Source: Alkalilimnicola ehrlichii
GTDB lineage: Bacteria; Pseudomonadota; Gammaproteobacteria; Nitrococcales; AK92
Direction of reading: 5' to 3'
Assembly: GCF_003399765.1 (NCBI RefSeq)
Contig: NZ_NFZV01000008.1
Location: 62,001 to 126,000, forward strand
Length of the DNA stretch: 64,000 nt
Positions 17,013 to 25,669 of this stretch are shown here, in pieces (the first letter of the stretch is position 1; each line of letters starts with the position of its first letter). A program made the position numbers and the translations under genes. Below the pieces are notes generated by a model that ran no database searches, had not been told where the DNA came from, and worked only from the letters and a program-made list of their open reading frames with translations.

Positions 17013-17366
17013 ATGTATACCCGCAAAGCCATCGAGATCGCACAAAAGATGCGACGCCACATCCGCTCTGAGTTCGGCGAGCAGATTCCTCTGGCAACGC
17101 CCGACTTGGTCGAACGGCTTTTTGCCTATGTCCCCCGTTCGCGCACCGCCGTACTAGCGCGACTGGCAGCGGAGCTGGAGAAGGAAACGGCGAGTGCGCA
17201 ATCGACGGCCGAACCGCTCAAGCAGGAAAACGTCACTTACTATCGAGGTGCGGCCTTATCGCCCAGCGCCCCCTCCAAGCCTCAAGATACCAGCGGACCG
17301 ACGCTTACGACGGACACGGCCGCAAGCAAACCTCGACGCATATATAGGGGGCAGATCATCGAGTAA
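17013..17366 (+). CDS. Small hypothetical protein, 117 aa
   Basis: The ATG at 17013 follows GGGAGG at 5 bases and is preferred to an upstream start. The first 60 residues are predicted helical (AIEIAQKMRRHIRSEFGEQ, VERLFAYVPRSRTAVLARL); the C-terminal half is low-complexity, rich in Ser, Pro and Thr, and ends RRIYRGQIIE. No family is recognised, and there is no signal peptide or membrane segment. It lies between selO and the convergent HIT gene. The good RBS supports real translation. Confidence 0.55.
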   Translation: MYTRKAIEIAQKMRRHIRSEFGEQIPLATPDLVERLFAYVPRSRTAVLARLAAELEKETASAQSTAEPLKQENVTYYRGAALSPSAPSKPQDTSGPTLTTDTAASKPRRIYRGQIIE

Positions 17367-17415
17367 TTGCACCGACCCTGTGCAACCGCTCGCGAATAAG
17401 GAGGCGCTGAACGAT

Positions 17416-17829
17416 TCAGCTGCCCTCGCCCAAATGGGCACGCAAATCCTGTATCCGGGCTTCGGCCCGATCAGGCGTGTACGGCTCCGGCTGGCCTCGC
17501 CCCCACACCGGTTGCGGCCAAGCAGCATCGGTTGCGAAGCGGGCGATAACGTGCACGTGCAGCTGCGGGACGAGGTTACCGATTGCCGCGACATTAAGTT
17601 TATCGGGCGTGAACAAGTCTTGTAACGCTCTACTGACTTGGTCGATTTCGGCGAACAACTGCACGCGATCCGCCTCGGGCACTTCGAATAACTCGCGTAA
17701 CGCTGGGATGCGAGGTATCAGAATGCACCAGGGATAACGGGCATCGTTCGACAACACCACCCGCGATAACGGCAAGTCGCAAACAAAGCGACTATCGGCG
17801 AGCAACCTAGGATGAATTTCGAACGGCAT
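17416..17829 (-). CDS. HIT-domain protein (Ap4A hydrolase-like)
   Basis: The ATG at 17829 is chosen because GGAG lies 6 bases before it and the product then begins MPFEIHPRLLADSRFVCDLP, the usual start of this subfamily (137 residues). The histidine-triad region is VPQLHVHVIARF followed by DAAWPQPVWG near residue 95, typical of the short proteobacterial HIT proteins in which the first triad histidine is replaced by glutamine. RYPWCILIPR near residue 33 is a further hallmark. Members hydrolyse dinucleoside polyphosphates or similar phosphoramidates. It is monocistronic and convergent with the small gene at 17013. Confidence 0.85.
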   Translation of the reverse strand: MPFEIHPRLLADSRFVCDLPLSRVVLSNDARYPWCILIPRIPALRELFEVPEADRVQLFAEIDQVSRALQDLFTPDKLNVAAIGNLVPQLHVHVIARFATDAAWPQPVWGRGQPEPYTPDRAEARIQDLRAHLGEGS

Positions 17830-17909
17830 AAGCGACTCCATAGCAGCTTGTTAACGATGATGCTCGGCACCCTAGGGGCAGATCGCTGTAGGGTACAGCC
17901 TACATCAAA

Positions 17910-17954
17910 GATCAGAATTTTCTTACAGACAAATCGAAAGCCTCGATCTAAACT
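17910..17954 (+). promoter_or_regulatory. GacA/UvrY-like activator site and -10 box of GGA-rich RNA 1
   Basis: The minus-strand reading of 17910-17927 is TGTAAG-AAAATT-CTGATC, close to the GacA/UvrY consensus TGTNAG-N6-CTNACA. Exactly 21 bases after CTTACA (17922-17927) lies TAAACT (17949-17954), a plausible -10. The same site, spacing and -10 position occur before the two other copies (21155-21199 and 59950-59994). No good -35 is seen, as expected for an activator-dependent promoter. Confidence 0.65.
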
Positions 17955-17961
17955 GCCTCTC

Positions 17962-18136
17962 AGACCTTAACGGAAGGCAGCGACCCGACGGACCGGGAAC
18001 GGAAGCGCGCCACCACGGTAGGTAGGACTAGGGAGAGGAATCCCAAAGGAAGCGTCCTAGGCCGGCACACGATGTGCCAACGGGCTACCCAGTTTTTGAT
18101 TCGACGGCGGGGCAGGACGCCCCGCACGTTATTCTT
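17962..18136 (+). ncRNA. CsrB/RsmZ-like CsrA-sequestering small RNA, copy 1
   Basis: A region of about 175 bases without a gene carries about nine GGA trinucleotides, several in hairpin loops: CCCG-ACGGAC-CGGG, GGGA-GAGGAA-TCCC, and the terminator-like GCGGGGC-AGGAC-GCCCCGC at 18107-18125 followed by a T-rich tail. A perfect GGCACA-CGA-TGTGCC hairpin precedes the terminator. GGA in loops is the binding signature for CsrA/RsmA. The RNA start is inferred from the -10 at 17949-17954. Copy 2 (21206-21382) is very similar in sequence and copy 3 (60001-60176) keeps the architecture. The minus-strand open frame across this region is discounted. The RNA family is inferred from structure, not from a database match. 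Confidence 0.75.
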
Positions 18137-18239
18137 CTCGGAAATCTCTCGGAAATTCAGACCTCTCTGAATAGCTCGGTGTTGATCGTTCTGGTTGACA
18201 CGTAAAAATCTCCTGTTTAGCATCCCGATTATTACATTT

Positions 18240-18752
18240 GCGTGAATCTGGGCTTACGCGCTATATCGCGTCGAGCGAGCCGGGCCGCCATCCGCGCAAT
18301 CCAACCGATTACGTTGCTGCGAACTAGAGCCGCAATAGGTGCGGGAAAGCCGGTAGCGCGCGACCTTCTGTAGGCGCCGTGCGCCTATCGCACCGATATA
18401 AACATTATAAGTACAAGGACGTACGGATTACCGATGACCTACCCAAAAAGCAAGGACGTGCCCGGTTTTTCGCGGCGACGGCCCAGGTCGATAAAATCCT
18501 GCGCTGCCCGTCGGCCACCCCCCACGCCTAGCCTTATTACATTACCCAACCACGCATCGACTGTAGGGCCTGCGCCTACCGCCGAGGCCATGCCTCGCAG
18601 CAAGCAAACCCAACGCCATGAACAGCTGCCCCCGCCTGTTCGGAAGCGCGAGGACTTAGCGCTGACACAACCGGCAATCACACTTAACGAAACGCGAAGA
18701 GCGTTTGCATGACCGACACAACCCATCGACAAGAATCACAGGGGCAGCAATC
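18240..18752. other. Intergenic region without a supported gene
   Basis: About 510 bases between RNA copy 1 and the glycosyltransferase gene. A 92-codon plus-strand frame at 18434-18712 has no RBS and a Pro/Arg-rich product without family resemblance, so it is not called. AGGCGCCGTGCGCCT near 18372 forms a short hairpin. The glycosyltransferase promoter should lie here, but no clear box was identified. Confidence 0.5.
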
Positions 18753-19802
18753 ATGAGTGGCCACGCGTTACCTCACTACGATGCGGTCGTAGCAACCTGC
18801 AATCGACCCGAAGCGCTTCGGATGTCGCTCCCGTTACTGGTTAGCCAAACGAAGCCGCCTCAGCGGCTGATCGTCGTCGACTCGTCCGACGACCACCAAG
18901 CCGTGTGCGATACGGTGGGGCAAGCGGTTATCGGCTTTAACGGCCAAACCGAAATCATCCGCAGCAAGCGCGGGCTCACCTATCAGCGTAACGTGGGCCT
19001 TAAACACGTCCAGGAAGCCATCGTGTTTTTCCCCGATGACGACTCGCTGTTCTACCCGGACGCCAGCGAACATATCCTCCGCGCTTATCATGCCGATAAA
19101 GCGGAAACTGTGGGCGGCGTGTGTGCAGCGGAAGCCGTGAGCATGCCGGGAGAGCTGGAGGAAAGTTACGCCTTAAGCACAAGCGACAAGATTAAGAAGA
19201 AGCTTATCGGCGCTAAACGCACCTTGGAGTCCTGGGTGGCGCCGGATCCGTTCCTGACGCTGGGCCAGGAGCTGATGCGGCGCCGGGCAGCACCGGCTTG
19301 GCTTGAGGCGCAAAATGCGGTGCTGGTGGAGTCCATGACCGGGTTTCGTATGACCTATCGGACCGAAGCCATTAAAAAAGCGCAATTCCCGGAAGCTTTC
19401 GTCAATTACGGGTTATTCGAGGATACGGAAGCTTCGTTTTCCATTTTACAGAATTACCATTTAGTCGGGGCTCGTAACGCGCAGATCTACCACCACCGCT
19501 TTCCCGGCGCCCGTGGCAGCGGTTACTACATGGGGCTCGCGGCGGCGCTTAATCGCACCTACATCATCGCCAAGCATGCCGGCCCAGACTCCGCGGCCCG
19601 GCGCGATCTATACAAATACCACCGCTACACCCTGGCGCGCTATGTCATGACCGCCACCGACGCCTTCGGCAGAGATCGCGCCCGCGGTTACCGAGAGGCG
19701 CTTAAATTCACGGCAGCGCTGCTAGCGGCGAACGAAGGGGGCCTCGATGAATTGTACGAGCGAATTTGGAACGGGAGCAGTGAGAAAGCCGTCGCCGCCT
19801 AG
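18753..19802 (+). CDS. Family 2 glycosyltransferase
   Basis: The ATG at 18753 follows AGGGG at about 8 bases and is preferred to 18705; 349 residues. GT-A fold motifs are YDAVVATCNRPEALRMSL at the N terminus, LIVVDSSDD near residue 38, and VFFPDDDSLFYPD near residue 90, which contains the metal-binding DxD. The conserved segment VNYGLFEDTEASF near residue 220 has the ED acceptor-site motif. It is followed after 92 bases by an APH-fold kinase gene, and the pair is bracketed by two copies of the GGA-rich RNA. The pathway is unknown, perhaps a surface glycan or glycolipid. Confidence 0.8.
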   Translation: MSGHALPHYDAVVATCNRPEALRMSLPLLVSQTKPPQRLIVVDSSDDHQAVCDTVGQAVIGFNGQTEIIRSKRGLTYQRNVGLKHVQEAIVFFPDDDSLFYPDASEHILRAYHADKAETVGGVCAAEAVSMPGELEESYALSTSDKIKKKLIGAKRTLESWVAPDPFLTLGQELMRRRAAPAWLEAQNAVLVESMTGFRMTYRTEAIKKAQFPEAFVNYGLFEDTEASFSILQNYHLVGARNAQIYHHRFPGARGSGYYMGLAAALNRTYIIAKHAGPDSAARRDLYKYHRYTLARYVMTATDAFGRDRARGYREALKFTAALLAANEGGLDELYERIWNGSSEKAVAA

Positions 19803-19894
19803 GCGCAAGAAAGCTATCGGCGCAACAATTAGCAGCAAGTAATCGTTGTATTCGTAGATCCCGCCAGGACCTAAACATACTTCGGAAAGACCTC

Positions 19895-21136
19895 ATGAAA
19901 TTATCGTCGCTTCTTCAACGGGAAGAGTTCTGGTGCGCGTTTTCGGAAACTATCAGCGACTATCTCGCTAGCCGGTTTTGCTGGCAAGGCCGTATCGAAC
20001 GACCGGCTTCGGCCCACGCGGGCCTGCCGCTGCGGGCGAATATTCACACGAATCTTATTTATCCGTCGGGTATGGCGGGAACCGTGTTGAGACGATTCGC
20101 GCGCGAGTACGCTGTCGACCGCCAGCCGCTCAAACGGATTGCACGCCAAGCTTACGTGACGGCAGCGCTCTCGCCGCCTTTCGAGTGGTTTTTATCCCGG
20201 CGCTACCTTCAGTATACAGCTCCGCCTCCCGCCAATGCGGATTCTTGGGTCTACCTCCCAGGCAACCACAGCATTAGGGTCATGGATTGGCAACGGGAAG
20301 TGTGCCATATCGTCCGCAAAAAGGGCTGTTCCAAGCACTTTTTGGAGGCGGAGATCGATGTCCGGTCTCGGTTTCCATGGCTACCCATCCCGCCTCTCAA
20401 CGCCAAAGGCGCCGATAACAGCTGGTTCGAAGAGCCTATGTTACACGGATTGCCCCTGGCGCGGCTTAGCGGTAGCGACGAGATCGACGCCCGCTGGCAG
20501 GATGCTCGCTCTTCGCTCGCCAAGCTGTATGCGCAGACACGCAAAGAGCGGTCTCTGAGAGAACATTGCGACAAACAGCTTATAAGCATTAGCGCCGGGT
20601 GCGGGAAGATTCCCCATTTCGACGAGCTGGGCGTACTACCCGCCGCGCAGCGGCTAAGCCACCTAGCGGCGGCGGGCCCCTTGCAGCAAATCGAGGTTTG
20701 CCAAACGCACGGCGATTTTAATCCCAGTAACGTCCTATGCACTGAGGAGACGACGTGGATAATCGATTGGGAATACTCTCAGGAGAGAAGCCGGATCCAC
20801 GATGCGTTAATCTTTGTGCTACGTGCCTGGCATCCGCCGGGTATGGCCGACCGTCTAAGGCACGCCTTGAACCACCCCACCGAGCTGACGAAGGCTGTTC
20901 AATGGACCGGAGCAGAGCTGAACTTTGACGGCTCCCACCGTCAACAGCTTGCCGTTTTCCTTCTAGAAGAAACGGCGACCTTCGTGAATGAGGCCATCGG
21001 CGAAGGCGTTCTCTCTCCCGGCCCGGCGCTAAGTACCTTTAGTAAGGAGCTGACAGCTTGTGTAGCGTACCTAAGCGCTTATAAGTCGCCGACGCAAAAG
21101 CCCCAGCCGCTCACACCCGCAGCGGGGCTATCGTAG
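19895..21136 (+). CDS. APH/ChoK-fold phosphotransferase
   Basis: The 413-residue protein has the aminoglycoside-phosphotransferase/choline-kinase fold. The catalytic loop THGDFNPSNVL lies near residue 270 and the metal-binding IIDWEYSQ follows near residue 286. The N-terminal lobe is weakly conserved; RSRFPWLPIPPL and the WFEEPMLHGLPLARL segment mark the lobe junction. GGAAAG precedes the ATG. It lies downstream of the glycosyltransferase gene on the same strand, so it may phosphorylate a sugar or lipid-linked sugar. The substrate is not inferable and it need not be a resistance enzyme. Confidence 0.75.
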   Translation: MKLSSLLQREEFWCAFSETISDYLASRFCWQGRIERPASAHAGLPLRANIHTNLIYPSGMAGTVLRRFAREYAVDRQPLKRIARQAYVTAALSPPFEWFLSRRYLQYTAPPPANADSWVYLPGNHSIRVMDWQREVCHIVRKKGCSKHFLEAEIDVRSRFPWLPIPPLNAKGADNSWFEEPMLHGLPLARLSGSDEIDARWQDARSSLAKLYAQTRKERSLREHCDKQLISISAGCGKIPHFDELGVLPAAQRLSHLAAAGPLQQIEVCQTHGDFNPSNVLCTEETTWIIDWEYSQERSRIHDALIFVLRAWHPPGMADRLRHALNHPTELTKAVQWTGAELNFDGSHRQQLAVFLLEETATFVNEAIGEGVLSPGPALSTFSKELTACVAYLSAYKSPTQKPQPLTPAAGLS

Positions 21137-21154
21137 GACGCCGCCCTACACCAA

Positions 21155-21199
21155 TTTCAGAATTTTCTTACAGACAAACCGGGCAGCCTCATTTATTCT
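21155..21199 (+). promoter_or_regulatory. GacA/UvrY-like activator site and -10 box of GGA-rich RNA 2
   Basis: The minus-strand reading of 21155-21172 is TGTAAG-AAAATT-CTGAAA, one mismatch to TGTNAG-N6-CTNACA. CTTACA (21167-21172) is followed after exactly 21 bases by TATTCT (21194-21199). It begins 19 bases after the stop of the APH-fold gene. Confidence 0.7.
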
Positions 21200-21205
21200 G
21201 GTCCA

Positions 21206-21382
21206 CAGCTTTTAACGGATGGCAGCGACCCGACGGACCGGGAATGGAAGCGCGCCACCAAGGAAGGCGGGACTAGGGATAGGAATCCCAAAGGAAGCGT
21301 CCTAGGCCGGCACACGACGTGCCAGAAAGGCCACCCAAGTTTAGTCGCACGGCGGGGCAGGACGCCCCGCTGGTTGCTTTTG
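21206..21382 (+). ncRNA. CsrB/RsmZ-like CsrA-sequestering small RNA, copy 2
   Basis: Closely similar to copy 1 along its length, with about eleven GGA motifs. Loops include CCCG-ACGGAC-CGGG, GGGA-TAGGAA-TCCC and the terminal GCGGGGC-AGGAC-GCCCCGC at 21352-21370, followed by a T-rich stretch ending GCTTTTG. GGCACA-CGA-CGTGCC replaces the equivalent hairpin of copy 1, and the substitution keeps a stem. Such compensated change between copies supports selection on RNA structure. The RNA runs toward the convergent mrfB gene, whose stop is at 21401. Confidence 0.75.
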
Positions 21383-21400
21383 TCCTCTCCCCTTACGCTC

Positions 21401-22588
21401 TTAGCCTATTCGCCTTTCCAAACGTTGGCGGCGGTGCCGCGCTTCGGCGCTATCGGCAAGTCGTTGCGCGTAATGTAATGCTTGTTCGTAATCCTTAACG
21501 ACGTGTTCGTAATACTTCGCCAGGTGCTCGGTCGCTTCTTGACAGCCGGCAGACGCTAGCTCCTTCCAAATGTCGACGGCCTCTTCGGTATCGCCGACGG
21601 ATCTAAGCGTACTTGCCAACAACAACAAACCACGACGATCGAGCGCTTGCCGATACCGACGAAGTGTGGCCAACGCCTTATCCGATTGCCCTTCTCGCGA
21701 CCATATCTTAGCCACCGCGGCGGGATCTGCGCCCAAGGCAAGCGGGTCGGCAACGGCTCGCGACAAAGCCGACGGCAGAACGACTAGGGACAGAATATCC
21801 AGTTCGTTATGCTTTAATACGCGCGGCAGCGCATGCTGGGGCCGGCCGGCCAGATAGTCCTTCCACGCCCAAGGCGCTTCCGCACCCGGCAAATCGTCCT
21901 CTCTTTGAACGCCCAACAACTCACGCTCGACAGTACTTAACCGGCAGTCGGGCCAACGGGCGCCGAATAGGCGACGCACCGGGTGCAGCAAGTCCAGGTG
22001 CGCCAGATCGTGCAGGTCCGACTCGCGCTGCATACGCCGCCGATCCCGCAACAAGGGCATATCGAAGGATTTGCCGTTGTAACTAACAATCGCCTCTGCC
22101 TTCGCCAAGGTATCGGCCACGGCATCCAGCATGCTTGCCTCGCCGGCGAAAGCGGTCAACATCCATTGCCGTAACCGCACCGCCTCGGGCAGCAGCTCGG
22201 CGATGCCGACCATGAAGGCCACCGTCCCGGTCCCCCCGGCCAGACCGGTGGTTTCGGTGTCGACGAATAGCGCCCGTTCGGGCAAGGGAAAGGGCGCCTC
22301 GACGCTGCGACACGCCGTCAAAGGCCAACGCCCGTGCGAAGTATCCAGGCTGTAGCAGCGGTCGACCAGAATGAGGTGCTCGCCCACCAACTGCCCGCCG
22401 ACCCGCTCGGCTAATGCCGCCGGCGACTCAACGCGCGTGGCGCGCGGCTTAGACGTCCAGACAGCCCGCCCCCCCAGCCGTTCAAGCCGCTGCCGCACAT
22501 TTCCGCCAACCGGCTGCTCCGAAGGGGCGTTCGGGGGCGAACCGCCGGCTTGGCGGCGTAGGGTATCAAGCCGCTTCTTCAGGGACAT
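21401..22588 (-). CDS. mrfB: MrfB/YprB-type 3'-5' exonuclease (RNase H-like fold)
   Basis: The 395-residue protein has a DEDD-type exonuclease core: LFVDTETTGLAGGTGTVAF near residue 105, VSYNGKSFDMPLLRDR near residue 170, and LKHNELDILSL near residue 260. The last 100 residues hold TPR-like helices (ATLRRYRQALDRRGLLLL, ALHYAQRLADSAEAR). This matches B. subtilis YprB/MrfB, a nuclease acting with the helicase MrfA in repair of mitomycin C damage. Its start overlaps the end of the helicase gene by 23 bases, so the two form one transcription unit. The frame is intact. Confidence 0.85.
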   Translation of the reverse strand: MSLKKRLDTLRRQAGGSPPNAPSEQPVGGNVRQRLERLGGRAVWTSKPRATRVESPAALAERVGGQLVGEHLILVDRCYSLDTSHGRWPLTACRSVEAPFPLPERALFVDTETTGLAGGTGTVAFMVGIAELLPEAVRLRQWMLTAFAGEASMLDAVADTLAKAEAIVSYNGKSFDMPLLRDRRRMQRESDLHDLAHLDLLHPVRRLFGARWPDCRLSTVERELLGVQREDDLPGAEAPWAWKDYLAGRPQHALPRVLKHNELDILSLVVLPSALSRAVADPLALGADPAAVAKIWSREGQSDKALATLRRYRQALDRRGLLLLASTLRSVGDTEEAVDIWKELASAGCQEATEHLAKYYEHVVKDYEQALHYAQRLADSAEARHRRQRLERRIG

Positions 22589-24984
22589 GGGCGCTGAATT
22601 GCTCCAATACGGTCAGTGCAGCCTGCTTCGGCGAGAAGCCGCGTTGTTCGTCCGACGCCAGAATCGGCCCGACGCAGGCCGGGCAGCCATACTTACAATC
22701 GCAAGCCTGGATCAGGCTGCGGGCATCGGCGACGACACGGGCGCGCCGGTCGTACAGCGGGGCGGATAAACCCACGCCGCCGGGGTAATTATCGTAGAGA
22801 AACAGCGCCGGCCGGAAGCGCCCTTCCGCTTCCGGATCGCGCTCGCCGCCATCCAAGGTTCGCAGTTGTCCGCGCCCGTTGGCGCCGACTGTGGCAAACC
22901 AGCGCGCATCTCCATCGCCTACGGCTCGACCTAAATCGTGCGGCTCGGCCATGACGGTAAGCGAGGCGACATGATGCATAGCATAGGCTGCGCCTAAGAA
23001 ACCATCCAGCGCTTGCTGGCGATTATCGAAGCATTCGTCCAGCACCGAAGGCGCTAACTGCCACCACACGGCGGTGGTATGCATTTCCTGGTCCGGCAAA
23101 TTGATATTGCCAAACCCAATGTTCTCGTGCGTGTAGTAGCGAATCTTTTTATAACCGGGAATACGACGAACCAGATGCACTTCGCCGCGCGAGGTCTCGG
23201 TACGCGTATCGCGCTCGCTCTCGAAATTATCGAGAATCTTCAGCCGCGAGTAGTCGATCGCGTCGGTGTAGTAGTCGGCACGGGTTTGCGTGACGAAGGC
23301 TTTACGGCCGGTCCAATCCAACGACTCCACTTGGTACGGCATCGCCTGCACCATGTAGATGGCTCCCTCGTACAGCGTTTCCGCCGCGCTGCTGTAGTCC
23401 ACTTCGGCAATAATCCGCTTGGCGCCGTCGGTCGTATCGATAACGACAAAGTTACCTTCGGCGACCGAACGTAAACTCACGCTTTGCGCCGGATAGCTGT
23501 CTTCGGTCCAATGCCAGGTATCGTGCTCGCGATGCAACACGCCCTGCTCTTCCAGATAGGCGAGCAGTTCCTCCAGGTCCTCCTTGCCGAATCGGTCGCC
23601 ACGCCGAAACGCAGCTCAAAAGCTGCGCAGCGGACATGGTCGAGCAAGATCAGCAATTGATCGGGATCGATCCGCGCGTGCTCCGGCGAGGCGCCTAGAA
23701 AGAACTCGGGGTTGCGAATAATGTATTGGTCGAGCGGCTGGCTCGATGCCACCAGCACGCCAAGCGCCGGCCGATTGCGGCGGCCCGCACGCCCCAAGCG
23801 CTGCCAGGTAGCGGCAATCGTACCGGGGTAACCATTCAGCACGCAGACGTCCAGCCCGCCGATATCGACGCCTAACTCCAGCGCCGAGGTGGAAATGACG
23901 CATTCCACCCCGCCCGAACGTAAGGCCTTTTCGGTCCGCCGCCGCTCGGTGGGCAAGTAACCGCCGCGATACGCGGCGACTCGCTGCGGTTTTCGGGGGT
24001 CGCTATCGAAAACGTCCTTCAGGTACTTTGTGAGCACCTCGACCATGAGGCGGCTTTGGGCAAAAACGATGGTTTTAAGCCCGCTCTTCACTGCCATGCG
24101 CGCGATTCGCGTGCTCTGCGAACGAGCCGAGGCGCGAATGCCAAGATCCGCGTTAATCACCGGCGGATTCCAGAGCAACAGATGCTTCTCTCCGCTGGGC
24201 GCACCGCTTTCGGTAATGGCCCGGACCGGGCTACCGACCAAGCCTTCGGCCAGCTCTGCGGGGTTGGCAATGGTAGCCGAGCTGAGGATAAACACCGGAT
24301 CGCTGCCGTAGAATCGACACACACGGCGCAAACGGCGAATCACGTTGGCTACGTGCGAGCCGAACACGCCTCGGTATGTGTGCATTTCGTCGATCACGAC
24401 AAAGCGAAGATTCTCGAAGAATTGCGCCCATTTGGTGTGATGCGGCAGCACGCCCTGGTGGAGCATGTCGGGGTTCGACACGACGATATCGCCCCGCGTG
24501 CGGACGGCCTTGCGCGCATCCCCCGGCGTGTCGCCGTCGAAGGTAAAGGCGCGAATCCCAAGCTCGCCGGCTTGATTTAGCTCCATCAGCTCGGCCACTT
24601 GGTCCTGGGATAGCGCTTTGGTAGGAAACAAATACAAGGCCTTGGCTTTTTCGGCGAGCGCCTCGTGCAGTACCGGAAGGTTATAGCACAGCGTTTTGCC
24701 CGAGGCCGTCGGCGTCACTACGACGGTATGCTCGCGCTTCCGGATATGCTCCCAGGCTTGCCGCTGATGGGCGTAGAGCTGCTCAATCCCGCGGCTCTGC
24801 AAGGCGGCAACCAGCCGAGGGTCGAGCTCTTCCGGCAACGGGGCGTAAGCGGCCGGGCGGGTCGGCAAAACGAGTTCGCCGGTAACCCGGCCGCCATATT
24901 TTGTAACAACCGGCTCGCTAACCGGCGCACCGGCTGGTCGTCGGCTTGCGTATGACTGCTCTGCTGGGGGTCGGATAAGGCCAT
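22566..24984 (-). CDS. mrfA: MrfA/YprA-type DEAD/H-box helicase with C-terminal zinc module (two frame breaks)
   Basis: The ATG at 24984 follows AGGAG and begins MALSDPQQSSHTQ. One added base in the T4 run at 24899-24902 joins it to the frame carrying TRPAAYAPLPEELDPRL. A second added base near 23606-23617 turns CAAFEL into CAAFELPFRRGDRFGKEDL and joins the C-terminal frame. Motifs in order are TPTASGKT (Walker A), VVIDEMHTYRG (DExH), LSSATIANP, TSALELGVDIGG and QRLGRAGRRNR. The tail has CDCKYGCPACVG, the four-cysteine zinc module of MrfA, followed by its last helix. In B. subtilis MrfA unwinds DNA for mitomycin repair with MrfB. About 806 residues after repair; both breaks look like base-calling deletions. 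Confidence 0.85.
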
Positions 24985-25347
24985 TCCGTTCTCCTACTCA
25001 TCCACCCCGATGTTAAGCCAGAGTAGCCCACGAGAAAACGGGCTAGGTCACTAGTGGCGGATCAGCTTTCGTTTTGCCGGTCCAGAACGCCGCGCCCTCT
25101 TGGGCGGGCTTGCGATCTCGGCCGCGGGGGCGTGCCGACAGTCGTTTTCGAGCCCTCGCGCCGGTATAGGCTTGGTAAGCTCGCTGTACTGAAAATGGGG
25201 ATAACGGACCCTTCTTACCTACGTTGAAAGCTTGCGTCAACGTGACTAATTAGGCCCTGGATCGGAGCTTAATTACAAACTTAAGCCTGTGGTGAGGTAC
25301 AGAAGTTCCGGTTCCGGAAGTACACGAGCTGACACGGAGAGTCTATT
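24985..25347. other. Intergenic region, nothing recognised
   Basis: About 360 bases between mrfA and the DUF378 gene. A 65-codon minus-strand frame at 25043-25240 gives a basic peptide without family resemblance or RBS and is not called. Promoters for the divergent flanking genes should lie here, but no clear boxes were found. Confidence 0.5.
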
Positions 25348-25575
25348 ATGACCACAGCGAACTGGGTTGCTTTGATCCTACTAATCGTCGGCGGCCTCAA
25401 CTGGGGGCTCGTCGGACTATTTAACTTCGATCTGGTAGCAGCGATATTCGGCGAAATGAGCGTGCTATCGCGCCTTGTTTATATAGTCGTCGGCATTGCA
25501 GCCGTCTACGCGGCCGTTGTGTCGCCGCGACTCGCTCCCCCCGCCAGCCACCACGCGGGAATACGCACGCACTAA
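25348..25575 (+). CDS. DUF378 small membrane protein
   Basis: The 75-residue protein has two membrane segments: WVALILLIVGGLNWGLVGLF at residues 6-25, with the diagnostic GGLNWGLVG of DUF378, and LSRLVYIVVGIAAVYAAVV near residue 40. A short hydrophilic tail contains SHHAGIRTH. GGAGAG precedes the ATG. DUF378 proteins are inner-membrane proteins of unknown function. A strong terminator follows, so it is monocistronic. Confidence 0.85.
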   Translation: MTTANWVALILLIVGGLNWGLVGLFNFDLVAAIFGEMSVLSRLVYIVVGIAAVYAAVVSPRLAPPASHHAGIRTH

Positions 25576-25586
25576 TATCGCTTTTT

Positions 25587-25628
25587 GCCCCAAGGCTGGC
25601 AACGGTGCTTACCGGCCTTGGGGCTTTC
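25587..25628 (+). terminator. Rho-independent terminator of the DUF378 gene
   Basis: GCCCCAAGGC at 25587-25596 pairs with GCCTTGGGGC at 25615-25624, a perfect 10-bp stem with an 18-base loop, followed by TTT. It begins 11 bases after the DUF378 stop. Confidence 0.75.
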
Positions 25629-25669
25629 CGGCGACACTGCTCGCGCCGACCATCGCGAATCTAATACCT

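Noticed and set aside
17960-18223. 87-codon minus-strand open frame across small RNA 1
   Set aside because: The product has no family resemblance, the frame is not kept in copies 2 and 3, and the region is better explained by the hairpin-rich RNA.
18434-18712. 92-codon plus-strand open frame
   Set aside because: No RBS, Pro/Arg-rich product typical of an open frame in GC-rich non-coding DNA, no recognisable domain.
22566-24868. Two separate helicase genes, or a true helicase pseudogene
   Set aside because: One base added at each of two sites restores a continuous helicase with all motifs in order and normal length.
25043-25240. 65-codon minus-strand open frame between mrfA and the DUF378 gene
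   Set aside because: No RBS and no family resemblance; basic composition typical of a chance frame.
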